DNA of 64,000 nucleotides from Corynebacterium sanguinis (GCF_007641235.1 NZ_CP038157.1:1798001-1862000), one strand, 5' to 3'; positions 40,609 through 49,624 are shown, counted from the first letter of the stretch. Notes: generated by a model not told the origin, from the letters alone. Program-made: numbers and translations.

Positions 40609-41460
40609 ATGGCCAGGATTTCTGTAGAGGAAGCGCAGCAATTCCGCGTCGACGAGAACTTCCAGCTTGCCGACGTCGACCCGACCGCGACCCCGGGGCT
40701 CGACAGCGATAAGAAGGTGGACAAGGCTTTCGATACCTTCGACGACGAGCTCGAAGACCTGCAAGAGATGCTCTTCGCCAACGCCCGCGCGGGCAACAGC
40801 GATGCGGGCAGCATCCTTTTGATCCTGCAGGGCATGGACACCTCGGGCAAGGGCGGGCTGATCAAGCACGTTGTGGGTTCCACGATGGACCTGCAAGGCG
40901 TGCGCGTCCACGCGTTCGGCCCGCCGACCGAGGAGGAGCGCGCCCACGATTTCCTGTGGCGCTTCGAGCCGCACGTGCCGGAGCCTGGCATGGTGGCGGT
41001 GTTTGACCGCTCCCACTACGAGGACGTGCTGGTGCAGCGCGTGAAGCAGATGGCACCGCCGGAGGAGATTGAGCGCCGCTACGGCGCGATCGTCGAGTGG
41101 GAGAGCGAGCTGGCCGCGCGCGGCGTGGAGATCATCAAGGTCATGCCGCACATTTCGCGCGAGTTCCAGGAGGAGAACCTGCGCGAGCGCATCCTAAACG
41201 AGGAGAAGCACTGGAAGTACAACCCAGGCGATATCGATGATCGCCGCCTGTGGTCGCAGTACATGGCCGCCTACCAGATCGCGCTGACCCGCACCTCCAC
41301 CGACGCAGCGCCCTGGTACTGCATCCCGTCCGACAACAAGGACTACTGCCGCACCGTGGTCAAGACCCTGATGTACGACGCGCTGAAATCGCTTGGCCTG
41401 TCGTGGCCGGAGGCCGATTTCGACCCCGAGGTGGAGCTGGAGAGGCTCGCGCATTCCTAG
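40609..41460 (+). CDS. ppk2: polyphosphate kinase 2 family protein
   Basis: 283 aa PPK2-type kinase that transfers phosphate between polyphosphate and nucleotides. Walker A GMDTSGKGG (residues 75-83), lid and Walker B region VAVFDRSHYEDVLVQRVK, and a C-terminal PWYCIPSDNKDYCRTVV are present. One domain, so class I or III; the preferred nucleotide cannot be told. It starts 13 bp after nusB with AGTAAGGA upstream, so it may be read from the efp-nusB transcript. Confidence 0.92.
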   Translation: MARISVEEAQQFRVDENFQLADVDPTATPGLDSDKKVDKAFDTFDDELEDLQEMLFANARAGNSDAGSILLILQGMDTSGKGGLIKHVVGSTMDLQGVRVHAFGPPTEEERAHDFLWRFEPHVPEPGMVAVFDRSHYEDVLVQRVKQMAPPEEIERRYGAIVEWESELAARGVEIIKVMPHISREFQEENLRERILNEEKHWKYNPGDIDDRRLWSQYMAAYQIALTRTSTDAAPWYCIPSDNKDYCRTVVKTLMYDALKSLGLSWPEADFDPEVELERLAHS

Positions 41461-41525
41461 GGGTCGCGGTCTCGGGTCCGCTAAAGTTCTCGGTGATGGA
41501 AACGCGCCGCGAAAAAGAGGTCTGA

Positions 41526-41780
41526 ATGTCGCAGGAGACGGTATCGCGGCGGCCTGTAGCGTGGCTTCTGATTATTGCGGTGTGGGTGGCAACTCCGTAT
41601 AACAGCCCCCACAATCCCAATCTGTCGTGGTATCTGTACGTGGTCCTTCTTGCAGTCACCGTGGTGTACGGCCTAGCAACCGCAGTGAGCAGACGCGACT
41701 GGCTTCTCTACCCCGCGCTCATTCTCACACTGTTCGCGTGGCCGATTATGACCTTTGCCGTTTTTCTTTACTTTGCCTAG
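41526..41780 (+). CDS. small integral membrane protein, function unknown
   Basis: 84 aa, almost wholly hydrophobic: helices at about residues 11-25, 33-53 and 60-82, with arginine pairs (RR) at residues 8-9 and 56-57. It lies between ppk2 and a sugar transporter and is lower in GC than its neighbours. AAAAAGAGG upstream is a fair ribosome binding site. No family recognised. Confidence 0.65.
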   Translation: MSQETVSRRPVAWLLIIAVWVATPYNSPHNPNLSWYLYVVLLAVTVVYGLATAVSRRDWLLYPALILTLFAWPIMTFAVFLYFA

Positions 41781-41807
41781 GGCGAAAAGGGTTAGTGACT
41801 GCGCAGG

Positions 41808-41831
41808 TCAAGCGATCTTGATCGATTCAAG
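41808..41831. promoter_or_regulatory. candidate operator of three alternating half-sites upstream of the sugar ABC genes
   Basis: TCAAG-CGAT-CTTGA-TCGAT-TCAAG: two overlapping perfect palindromes share the central CTTGA. It lies 52 bases before the binding-protein start and upstream of a probable -35 (TTGACT, 41847-41852), a place expected for an activator or a distal repressor site. No regulator gene is adjacent. Confidence 0.5.
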
Positions 41832-41846
41832 TGGCAAAAACCCCAT

Positions 41847-41876
41847 TTGACTAGGGCAGATGCGCTCCGCCACTAT
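41847..41876 (+). promoter_or_regulatory. candidate promoter of the sugar ABC operon
   Basis: TTGACT (41847-41852), 18 bp, CACTAT (41871-41876), ending 6 bases before the GTG at 41883. The -35 is good and the -10 weak; the transcript would be leaderless. Confidence 0.4.
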
Positions 41877-41882
41877 GTTGGG

Positions 41883-42881
41883 GTGATAAATACTCGAAAA
41901 CTTTTTGCCGCTCTCGTTACCGTTTCTGCAGCCGCCGCTTTGGCGTCGTGCTCGTCCACCGGCGGTGCGCCGGAGAGCTCCGCTGGCGGTGAAACAGCCG
42001 GCGGCGTGGACACCCCGCGCTACGTTGTCGCGATGGTCTCCCACGGCGCCCCCGGCGACACGTTCTGGGACCTCGTGCGCAAGGGCGCGGAGGATGCGGC
42101 GGCGAAGGACAACATCGAGCTGCGCTACTCCTCCGACCCGCAGGCGCCCAACCAGGCGAACCTGGTGCAGTCTGCGATCGACGCCGGCGTGGACGGCATC
42201 GCCGTGACCCTGCCCAACGCCGAGGCCATCGGCCCGGCCGCGCAGCGCGCCGTCGAGGCGGGCATTCCCACCGTCGGGCTCAACGCCGGCATGAACGAGT
42301 ACGCCGAATACGGGCTCAGCGGCTTCTTCGGCCAGGACGAGACCGTTGCCGGCACCGCCGCGGGCGAGCGTCTGAAGGACGAGGGCGCGAAGAACGTGCT
42401 GTGCGTCATCCACGAGCAGGGCAACTCCTCGCAGGAAGCACGCTGCGCTGGTGTCAAGGAGGGCCTCGGCGACTCCGGCAAGGTGGAGCTGCTCTACGTC
42501 AACGGCCAGGACCTCGTTTCGGCGCAGGCCACGATGCAGGCCAAGCTGGCACAAGACCCCGGGATTGACACCGTGTTCGGCCTCCAGGCCCCGGTGGCCA
42601 TGCGCGCGATCGACGCGGTCAAGGACGCCGGTTCCGATGCTGAGATCGCGACCTTTGACACGAACGCTGAGCTTGTCGACGCCATTGCCGACGGCAGCGT
42701 GAAGTGGGCCGTCGATCAGCAGCCGTACCTGCAGGGCTACCTCGCCGTGGACTCGCTGTGGTTGGCTAAGCGCAACGGCGGCACCATCGGCGGCGGCCAG
42801 CCCGTCTACACCGGCCCGAGCTTCGTCGACGCGAGCAACGTGGACAAGATCGCGGAGGCCGCGAAGGCTGGCATGCGATGA
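41883..42881 (+). CDS. sugar ABC transporter substrate-binding lipoprotein (ribose/fructose type)
   Basis: 332 aa periplasmic-binding-protein family 4 lipoprotein. The GTG at 41883 gives a short signal peptide with lipobox LASC and lipidated C23; the TTG at 41847 would add 12 unlikely residues. The body has SAIDAGVDGIAVTLPNAEA and AVDQQPYLQGYLAV, typical of RbsB/FrcB-like proteins. It overlaps the permease gene by 4 bp (ATGA). Probable ligand is a monosaccharide or polyol, not determined. Confidence 0.9.
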   Translation: MINTRKLFAALVTVSAAAALASCSSTGGAPESSAGGETAGGVDTPRYVVAMVSHGAPGDTFWDLVRKGAEDAAAKDNIELRYSSDPQAPNQANLVQSAIDAGVDGIAVTLPNAEAIGPAAQRAVEAGIPTVGLNAGMNEYAEYGLSGFFGQDETVAGTAAGERLKDEGAKNVLCVIHEQGNSSQEARCAGVKEGLGDSGKVELLYVNGQDLVSAQATMQAKLAQDPGIDTVFGLQAPVAMRAIDAVKDAGSDAEIATFDTNAELVDAIADGSVKWAVDQQPYLQGYLAVDSLWLAKRNGGTIGGGQPVYTGPSFVDASNVDKIAEAAKAGMR

Positions 42882-43924
42882 GCACCGCAACCACGGCTGC
42901 CTCTGCCTCTGACGAGGACAGACTCAGGCGCCACTCCGGCGTCAGTGCCCTGATCCGCCGCCCCGAGCTGGCCAGCTTGCTGGGCCTGGCGTTGGTGTTC
43001 GCGCTGTTCATGTTCGTCGCACCCGCGTTCCGCTCACTCGACGCGGTAGCCACGGTCCTGTACGCCAGCTCCACGCTCGGCATTGTTGCGCTGGCCGTCG
43101 GCCTGCTGATGATCGGCGACGAGTTCGACCTGTCCAGCGGCGTGGCGGTGACCACCGCGGCGCTGGCGGCGACGATGCTCAACTACAACCTACACCTCAA
43201 CGTGTGGGTCGGCGCGGTCATTGCGCTGGGCATCTCGCTGGCCATCGGTGCTCTCAACGGCGTGCTTGTCACGCGCACGGGCATCCCCAGCTTCCTGATC
43301 ACCCTCGCTGCGTTCCTCATGCTCCAGGGCCTGAACCTGGCGGTGACCAAGCTGGTGACCGGCCAGGTTGCCACCCCGAGCATTTCCAACATGGCGGGTT
43401 TTGATTCGGCTCGGGCGGTGTTCGCTAGCTCCTTTTCCATCGGTGGGGTGAGCATCCGCATCACCGTCGTGTGGTGGCTGCTGTTCGTCGCTGTGGCGTC
43501 GTTCGTACTGTTTAGGACGACGTTTGGCAACTGGATCTTCGCGGTCGGCGGCAACCAGGACGCCGCGCGCGCGTCGGGTGTGCCCGTGGCGAGAGTGAAG
43601 ATCATCCTGTTCATGACGGTCGCTTTCGCCGCGTGGTTCGTCGGCATGCACACCCTCTTTGCGTTTGATTCCATCCAGGCGGGCCAGGGCGTCGGCAACG
43701 AGTTTTTGTACATCATCGCGGCCGTGATCGGCGGCTGCTCGATGAACGGCGGCCGCGGCACCGCGATTGGTACCGCGATTGGTGCGCTCATCTTCGGCCT
43801 GACCAACCAGGGCATTGTTTACGCCGGGTGGAACCCGGACTGGTTCAAGTTCTTCCTCGGTGCGATGCTGCTGTTCGCGGTGTTCACCAACACCGCCTTC
43901 GCTCGGTACACGGATTCGAGGTAG
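42878..43924 (+). CDS. sugar ABC transporter permease
   Basis: 348 aa membrane protein of the BPD_transp_2 (RbsC/FrcC) family with about ten hydrophobic segments after a 40-residue hydrophilic head. LMIGDEFDLSSGVAV and IPSFLITLAAFLMLQGLN are typical, and FLYIIAAVIGGCSMNGGRG is the conserved C-terminal loop contacting the ATPase. Middle gene of a three-gene importer. Confidence 0.92.
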   Translation: MSTATTAASASDEDRLRRHSGVSALIRRPELASLLGLALVFALFMFVAPAFRSLDAVATVLYASSTLGIVALAVGLLMIGDEFDLSSGVAVTTAALAATMLNYNLHLNVWVGAVIALGISLAIGALNGVLVTRTGIPSFLITLAAFLMLQGLNLAVTKLVTGQVATPSISNMAGFDSARAVFASSFSIGGVSIRITVVWWLLFVAVASFVLFRTTFGNWIFAVGGNQDAARASGVPVARVKIILFMTVAFAAWFVGMHTLFAFDSIQAGQGVGNEFLYIIAAVIGGCSMNGGRGTAIGTAIGALIFGLTNQGIVYAGWNPDWFKFFLGAMLLFAVFTNTAFARYTDSR

Positions 43925-43931
43925 GTAAGAC

Positions 43932-44690
43932 ATGGCGATTATCCAGCTCGAGGACGTGACCAAGTCCTACGGAGCCTTTGATGCCCTGCGCGGGGTCAAC
44001 CTCGAAATTGATCAGGGCGAAGTGTTGTGCGTGCTCGGTGACAACGGAGCGGGCAAATCGACTCTCATCAAGATTCTTTCTGGGCTGCATCAACCCACCT
44101 CGGGCCAGATGCTTCTCGACGGCACCCCCACCACGTTTTCCTCCCCGCGCGACGCAATCAACCACGGCATCGCGACCGTGTACCAGAACCTCGCGATCGT
44201 CGACAGCTTGAGCGTGTGGCGCAACTTCTTCCTCGGCAACGAGATCAGCGGCATGCTTGGCACCTTGAAGCAGGACGAGATGCGCGCGCGTTGCGACGAC
44301 GCCCTGCGCGAGTTGGGCATCAACATTCCCGACGTCGACGTCGAGGCCGGCAACCTCTCGGGCGGCCAGCGCCAGGTCCTCGCCATCGCCCGCGCCATTC
44401 ACTTCGGCGCCCGGGTGGTCATTCTCGACGAACCGACCGCGGCGCTGGGCGTCAAGCAGTCGGGCGTGGTGCTGAGATTCGTCGCGGCAGCGCGCGACCG
44501 CGGTGTCGCTGTTGTGCTGGTCACCCACAACCCCCACCACGCGTACCTGGTGGGCGACCGCTTCACCATTTTGAAGCTGGGGCGCCAGGAGATTAACGCC
44601 GAGCGCGCCGACATCACACTCGAGGAGCTCACCGCGCAGATGGCCGGCGGTGAAGAGCTCGCTGCATTAAGCCACGAGCTGGAGCGGTAG
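43932..44690 (+). CDS. sugar ABC transporter ATP-binding protein, single domain
   Basis: 252 aa ATPase. Walker A GDNGAGKST (from residue 36), signature LSGGQRQ, Walker B VVILDEPTAALG, H-loop VTHNPHH. RbsA/XylG-type ATPases of this transporter class have two fused domains of about 500 aa; this one has a single domain, as in FrcA of Sinorhizobium, so it should work as a homodimer. It ends the operon just before the second repeat array. Confidence 0.92.
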   Translation: MAIIQLEDVTKSYGAFDALRGVNLEIDQGEVLCVLGDNGAGKSTLIKILSGLHQPTSGQMLLDGTPTTFSSPRDAINHGIATVYQNLAIVDSLSVWRNFFLGNEISGMLGTLKQDEMRARCDDALRELGINIPDVDVEAGNLSGGQRQVLAIARAIHFGARVVILDEPTAALGVKQSGVVLRFVAAARDRGVAVVLVTHNPHHAYLVGDRFTILKLGRQEINAERADITLEELTAQMAGGEELAALSHELER

Positions 44691-45319
44691 GGCTATAGCC
44701 GCTGCCGCGTTTGAGGTGGCTGCGGGGTCTGGGCGAGTCCGCATTGCGGACTCTGAACGTATTGCTCTGAACCCGGGGACTCCGCATGGCGGACTCTGCG
44801 GGTCGCGCTTCAAGTCGTGGGGACTCCGCATTGCGGACTGTAAACGCCGCGCTCCAAACCGGGGGGCTCCGCATTGCGGACTTTGCGGGCGAGTTTAGGG
44901 TAAAGCCTGGCTAGTTATGAGTCCGCATTGCGGACTGAGTGGGCCGACTTGGGGCGTGACTTGGTTTGCGGCGACTCCGCATTGCGGACTTTGCGGGCGA
45001 GCTTCAAGTCGTGGGGACTCCGCATTGCGGATTGTAAACGCCGCGCTTCATCCCTGGGGGCTCCGCATTGCGGACTTTGCGGGCGAGTTTAGGGTAAAGC
45101 CTGGCTAGTTATGAGTCCGCATTGCGGACTGAGTGGGCCGACTTGGGGCGTGACTTGGTTTGCGGCGACTCCGCATTCCGGACTTTGAGCACCGCGCTTC
45201 ATCTCTAGGCGACTCCGCATTGCGGACTGTAAACGCCGCGCTCCAAACCTGGCGCCCCCACATCGCGGACACCCCAGCGCGCGACAGTACCGCCCACGCA
45301 CCAACCTCCACACGATCCA
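44691..45319. repeat. palindrome array with 43/54 bp spacing and 194 bp higher-order repeat
   Basis: The near-perfect palindrome TCCGCATTGCGGA, usually within ACTCCGCATTGCGGACT, begins at 44738, 44781 (variant), 44825, 44868, 44922, 44976, 45019, 45062, 45116, 45170 (variant) and 45214, with a decayed copy near 45258. Steps are 43, 44, 43, 54, 54, 43, 43, 54, 54, 44. Copies 3-6 and 7-10 repeat as a 194 bp block: 44862-44983 and 45056-45177 are identical over 122 bases. It fills the gap between the convergent [11 protein letters not shown] and epimerase genes. Open frames across it code for repetitive peptides and are not credible genes. No transposase or cas gene is near. Confidence 0.92.
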
Positions 45320-46654
45320 TCAGGCCTGGTCCACCAGTGATTCCCGCCCGAGCTCGTGTGCGAGCGCGGTCTCGAGCGTGGGGTAGCGAAAGTCGGCCCC
45401 GGCCTCCGTGGCGGCGCGGGGAACGACGCGCTGGCTTGCCAGCGCCAGCTCGTCGGCGCCCTCGCGCCCGAGCAAGACGGCGGGCCCGAACTTCGGGATT
45501 GACACTATGTCGGGACGGCGCAGAATGTCGGTGAGAGTGGCGGAGAACTCGGCGTTGGTGACCGGGTGCGGCGCGGTGGCGTTGACGGGGCCGCTTAAGC
45601 GGGCGTCGATAAGCGAGCGCACGTAGATGTCGGTGAGGTCGTCGAGCGCAATCCAGCTCATCCAGTTTTCGCCCTGGCCGAAGCGGGCGCCGGCGCCGGT
45701 GGAGGCGGACAGCCGCATCACGGGGAGGAGCCCGCCCGCGCCGGAGAGTGCCAGGCCGGTGCGGATGTTGACGGTGCGCAGGCCGTCGACACGCGAGGCC
45801 TGCTCCCACTGCTCGCACACCTCGGCGAGGAAGCCGGTGCCGCGCGGAGCGCTCTCGTCGTGCTCGTAACCCCCGGCGTCCGAGCCGTAGTAGCCCACGG
45901 CGGAGGCGCTCACGAACGTGCTGACCCCGCTGTCCGCGGCCAGCCGCGCCAGCTTTTCCGTCGGCCCGACTCGGGATTCGAGGATCGAGCGCTTCTTCTT
46001 CTCCGTAAAGCGCCCCATGATTGACTCGCCGGCGAGGTGAATCACCGCGTCAACACCGGAAAGCAGGTTAGCCGCGGGCTTATCGACGTCCCAATGACGC
46101 GTCCCGGCACCCTCACCGCGGCTGCGTGACAGCGCAATCACCGTATGCCCCGCGGTACCCAGTTGCGCCGCCAACGCGGTGCCGACAAGGCCGCTGGCCC
46201 CTGTCATGGCGACGGTCAGCGGGGCGGTGTCGGGCAGGGTGGACAGGAACTTAAAGTCCGCGATGAGCTGGTGCTGGCGGTAGGCCACCGCCTTTTCCAG
46301 CAGGAACCGGGGCACGCGGGTGTCAATGTCGTCAGTCACGGTCGTGGCGCCGTCCCCGGCGTCGGCGAAGCTGTGGGTGTGCACCCACTGCGTGGTGGTG
46401 CGTAATGGCTGGTTGACCACGGTGTCCTGGAACTGGGCACCCTCGCGGTAGCCGGTGTCAACGTGCTTGGCCACCCAGCGCTGGCGGGCTGGCAGGGCGA
46501 AGGTGGTGGTGCCGTCGGCAAGCGAGCGAGCCTGCTCGATAGGTCGCATGGGCAAAAACGGGGGAGTAAGCCTGACAACCGCACCGGGGCGGGTGTGCCA
46601 CTGCCAGACTTTTTCGCGTGGTGCGAGGACGTGGTGGGAAGCGTTCAAGCTCAT
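45320..46654 (-). CDS. TIGR01777-type NAD-dependent epimerase with N-terminal SRPBCC domain
   Basis: 444 aa. An N-terminal START/SRPBCC-like domain (residues 1-145, SLNASHHVLAPREKVWQWH) is fused to an atypical short-chain epimerase with NAD loop MTGASGLVGTALAAQLG and the family segment GESIMGRFTEKKKRSILESR. Family members are often called cell division inhibitor SulA homologues, a name with little support. The ATG at 46654 is chosen because the upstream part of the frame is not conserved-looking. Function unknown. Confidence 0.84.
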   Translation of the reverse strand: MSLNASHHVLAPREKVWQWHTRPGAVVRLTPPFLPMRPIEQARSLADGTTTFALPARQRWVAKHVDTGYREGAQFQDTVVNQPLRTTTQWVHTHSFADAGDGATTVTDDIDTRVPRFLLEKAVAYRQHQLIADFKFLSTLPDTAPLTVAMTGASGLVGTALAAQLGTAGHTVIALSRSRGEGAGTRHWDVDKPAANLLSGVDAVIHLAGESIMGRFTEKKKRSILESRVGPTEKLARLAADSGVSTFVSASAVGYYGSDAGGYEHDESAPRGTGFLAEVCEQWEQASRVDGLRTVNIRTGLALSGAGGLLPVMRLSASTGAGARFGQGENWMSWIALDDLTDIYVRSLIDARLSGPVNATAPHPVTNAEFSATLTDILRRPDIVSIPKFGPAVLLGREGADELALASQRVVPRAATEAGADFRYPTLETALAHELGRESLVDQA

Positions 46655-46771
46655 AAGGTGGCCTCGGATCGAGCGTCGGGTGACAAGGGTGTGTGCACAC
46701 CAACGTAGACACTTCCGGGCCGCTGCAGCAGGGCCGACGCCGTGACTAGCAACGCACCGCCGTGGTACTGG

Positions 46772-46777
46772 TAGCAT
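46772..46777 (+). promoter_or_regulatory. candidate -10 box (TAGCAT) of the pyr operon
   Basis: TAGCAT lies 80 bases before the pyrR GTG and would give a leader of about 70 bases containing the PyrR hairpin. The -35 is not clear. Confidence 0.35.
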
Positions 46778-46826
46778 TGCGACAGGTCTCGGAAGACTTA
46801 CAACCTAAAGTTCGACATCCTTTAAA

Positions 46827-46846
46827 TTCCGCACAGAGAGGCGGGG
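46827..46846 (+). promoter_or_regulatory. PyrR-binding RNA hairpin in the pyrR leader
   Basis: UUCCGC (46827-46832), loop ACAGAGAG (46833-46840) and GCGGGG (46841-46846) form a 6 bp stem with two G-U pairs. The loop carries CNGNGAG, the conserved PyrR recognition element. The strong ribosome binding site AAGGAGG (46847-46853) follows at once, so PyrR-UMP binding would block translation initiation, as shown for mycobacteria. No terminator/antiterminator pair is visible. Confidence 0.78.
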
Positions 46847-46857
46847 AAGGAGGTCCG

Positions 46858-47424
46858 GTGAGCGAGAAAGATTCGCGCGCGGCGACGGAGCTGTTAAACG
46901 CCTCCGACGTGGCGCGCACGATCGCACGCATAGCGCACCAGATCATAGAGAAAAACGCCATTGGCGCGGACACGTCCAACGTGATGCTGCTCGGCATCCC
47001 GTCCGGAGGAGTCCCGCTGGCCGAGCGCATCGCGGCAGCCGTGGAGGAGTTCTCCGGCACCTCGATCCCGGTGGGCAGCTTAGACGTCACGCTTTACCGC
47101 GACGACCTGCGCAACCGCCCGCACCGCGCGCTGCTGCCGACGAATATCCCGGGGGAGATCAACGGCGGGATTGTCATCCTTGTCGACGACGTGCTGTTTT
47201 CCGGTCGCACTATCCGCGCCGCCCTCGACGCCATCGCAGACATCGGCCGTCCAGCGGCAATCCAGCTCGCAGTGCTGGTCGACCGTGGGCACCGGGAGCT
47301 GCCGATCCGCGCAGACTACGTGGGCAAAAACATCCCGACCGCGCGCAGCGAGGACGTGCGCGTCACGCTGACCCCAATCGACGCCTCCGACGCGGTGACG
47401 CTGAGCAGGGAGGATACGCAGTGA
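46858..47424 (+). CDS. pyrR: pyrimidine operon RNA-binding regulator / uracil phosphoribosyltransferase
   Basis: 188 aa PRTase-fold protein. The PRPP motif is [18 protein letters not shown], and [19 protein letters not shown] begins the family core. It binds its own leader hairpin when UMP is high and has UPRTase activity in many species. The GTG is set by AAGGAGG 4 bases upstream; the open frame extends further but without support. Overlaps pyrB by 4 bp (GTGA). Confidence 0.94.
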   Translation: MSEKDSRAATELLNASDVARTIARIAHQIIEKNAIGADTSNVMLLGIPSGGVPLAERIAAAVEEFSGTSIPVGSLDVTLYRDDLRNRPHRALLPTNIPGEINGGIVILVDDVLFSGRTIRAALDAIADIGRPAAIQLAVLVDRGHRELPIRADYVGKNIPTARSEDVRVTLTPIDASDAVTLSREDTQ

Positions 47425-48344
47425 AGCACCTCATTGACATCAAGGACCTGACCCGCGACGAGATCGTCGGCATCATGGACGAGGCCGACCGCTTTAAAGA
47501 GGCCCTGCACGGACGCCAGATGAAGAAGCTACCGACACTTCGCGGGCGCACGATTTTCACCCTCTTCTACGAAAACTCCACCCGCACGCGATCTTCCTTC
47601 GAGACGGCGGGCAAGTGGATGAGCGCCGATGTAATCAACCTCTCGGCATCGTCCTCCTCGGTGAAGAAGGGCGAATCCCTCAAGGACACGGCACTGACCG
47701 TTGAGGCGGTGGGCGCGGACGCCATCATTATCCGCCACCCGGCCTCCGGCGCCCCGCACCTGCTGAGCCAGTGGCTGCCGGGAACCTGCATCATCAACGC
47801 CGGCGACGGCCAGCACCAGCACCCCACGCAGGCGCTTCTCGACGCCGTTACCATGCGCCAGCGCATCGGCGATGTTCAGGGCCGCAAGGTTTTGGTCGTC
47901 GGCGACGTGCTCCACTCGCGCGTGGCGCGCTCGAACGTCGACCTGTTGTCGACCCTCGGCGCCGAGGTGGTGCTAGTCGCCCCGCCGACCCTGCTCCCCA
48001 CGGGCGTTGAAACGTGGCCCGCTCGCGTGAGCAGCCACTTCGACGCCGAGCTCGCCGACGCCGACGTGGTCATGATGCTGCGCGTGCAGGCGGAACGGAT
48101 GAACGGCGGGTTCTTCCCCTCGCACCGCGAGTACGCGACCCTGTTCGGGCTCTCCGCGGCGCGTGCTGCCGCGCTGAAAGATTCAGCGATCATCATGCAC
48201 CCGGGCCCGATGCTGCGCGGGATGGAAATCAACTTCGGCGTCGCCGACCGCGACAACGCCGTGGTTCTCGACCAGGTAACCAACGGCGTGTACACCCGCA
48301 TGGCGGTGCTGTTTACGCTTCTGGCAGGAGAGGACAACTCATGA
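47421..48344 (+). CDS. pyrB: aspartate carbamoyltransferase catalytic subunit
   Basis: 307 aa enzyme joining carbamoyl phosphate and aspartate. The carbamoyl-phosphate site is [11 protein letters not shown], and [13 protein letters not shown] and [12 protein letters not shown] are the other active-site blocks. No pyrI regulatory subunit follows; pyrC starts on the ATGA overlap. Confidence 0.96.
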   Translation: MKHLIDIKDLTRDEIVGIMDEADRFKEALHGRQMKKLPTLRGRTIFTLFYENSTRTRSSFETAGKWMSADVINLSASSSSVKKGESLKDTALTVEAVGADAIIIRHPASGAPHLLSQWLPGTCIINAGDGQHQHPTQALLDAVTMRQRIGDVQGRKVLVVGDVLHSRVARSNVDLLSTLGAEVVLVAPPTLLPTGVETWPARVSSHFDAELADADVVMMLRVQAERMNGGFFPSHREYATLFGLSAARAAALKDSAIIMHPGPMLRGMEINFGVADRDNAVVLDQVTNGVYTRMAVLFTLLAGEDNS

Positions 48345-49624
48345 CCACACTCGCACTGTTAAACGCCCGCCCCTATGGCGAGGACGAGGTCAACATCCTC
48401 GTTAAAGACGGAGTGATCGCGCAGATCGGCGCGGATGTGGACCCCAGCGGCGCCGGCGCCACCTACGACTGCGGGGGCAAGGTGCTGCTACCGGGGCTCG
48501 TCGACATGCACGTGCACCTGCGAGAACCCGGCCGCGAGGACACGGAAACCATCGCCACCGGCTCGGACGCGGCCGCGCGCGGCGGGTTTACCGCCGTGTT
48601 CACCATGGCCAACACCAACCCCGTGATCGACCAGCCCTTCCTCGCCGACGCGGTGTGGGAAAAGGGCCAAGCCCACGGCACCTGCGACGTCTACCCGGTC
48701 GGGTCGATCACCCAGGGGCTTCGCGGCGAGCAGCTCACCGAGATTGGGCTGATGAGCCGCTCGCATGTGCGCATGTTCTCCGACGACGGCAAGTGCGTCA
48801 ATGACCCGCAGTTGATGCGCCGCGCCATCGAGTACGCGAAGGCCTACGACGTGCTACTGGCCCAGCACGCCGAGGACCACAGGATGACCGAGGGCGCCTG
48901 CGCGCACGAGGGCGAGACGGCGGCGCGGCTCGGCCTACGCGGCTGGCCGCGGGTGGCGGAGGAGTCCATTGTGGCGCGCGACGCGATCATGACCCGCGAC
49001 TACGGCGGGCGCCTGCACATCTGCCACGCCTCGACCGAAGGCACCGTCGAGCTTCTGCGCTGGGCCAAGGCCCAGGGCATTAACGTCACCGCCGAGGTCA
49101 CTCCGCACCACCTGCTGCTGACCGACGAGAAGCTCGAAACCTACGACGGCAACTTCCGCGTAAACCCGCCGCTGCGCGAGGACCGGGACGCGCGAGCGCT
49201 ACGCGAGGCGCTTCTCGACGGCACCGTCGACGTCGTCGCCACCGACCACGCGCCCCACGGCAGCGAGGACAAGTGCGTGGAGTTCGAGCACGCCAAGCCC
49301 GGCATGCTCGGCCTGGAGACATCGCTCGCCGTCGTGGCCAAGGTGTTCGTCGAATCGGGCCGCGCCGACTGGCGGTTCGTGGCCAAGGTGATGAGCGAGC
49401 GCCCCGCGCAGATCCTGAAACTCGCGGACCAGGGCCGGCCCATCGCGGTCGGCGAGCCCGCCAACCTCGCGCTGGTCAACCCCACTGCGGCGTGGACCGC
49501 CCGCGGCGAGGAGATGGCCTCCAAGGCGTCGAACACCCCCTACGAGGGCATGGACTTTGCAGCGCGCGTCGAGCTGACGCTGCTGCGCGGCGCCCTGACC
49601 CACTCGAGCATTGAGAGCAACTGA
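48341..49624 (+). CDS. pyrC: dihydroorotase
   Basis: 427 aa type I dihydroorotase. Zinc ligands HVH in [10 protein letters not shown], later ICHAST and the Asp in [15 protein letters not shown]-like MANTNPVID follows the first motif. ATG overlaps the pyrB stop by 4 bp with GAGAGGA upstream. Confidence 0.96.
   Translation: MTTLALLNARPYGEDEVNILVKDGVIAQIGADVDPSGAGATYDCGGKVLLPGLVDMHVHLREPGREDTETIATGSDAAARGGFTAVFTMANTNPVIDQPFLADAVWEKGQAHGTCDVYPVGSITQGLRGEQLTEIGLMSRSHVRMFSDDGKCVNDPQLMRRAIEYAKAYDVLLAQHAEDHRMTEGACAHEGETAARLGLRGWPRVAEESIVARDAIMTRDYGGRLHICHASTEGTVELLRWAKAQGINVTAEVTPHHLLLTDEKLETYDGNFRVNPPLREDRDARALREALLDGTVDVVATDHAPHGSEDKCVEFEHAKPGMLGLETSLAVVAKVFVESGRADWRFVAKVMSERPAQILKLADQGRPIAVGEPANLALVNPTAAWTARGEEMASKASNTPYEGMDFAARVELTLLRGALTHSSIESN

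Noticed and set aside
44738..45226. CRISPR array
   Set aside because: The repeats are 13-17 bp palindromes, the spacers are themselves repeated and partly identical, and no cas gene is present.
44629..45313. Open frames across the 194 bp repeat array
   Set aside because: The peptides repeat the palindrome translation; frames occur on both strands without ribosome binding sites.
44691..45319. Insertion sequence remnant or attachment site
   Set aside because: No transposase or integrase fragment, no terminal inverted repeats enclosing the region, and no target duplication are visible.
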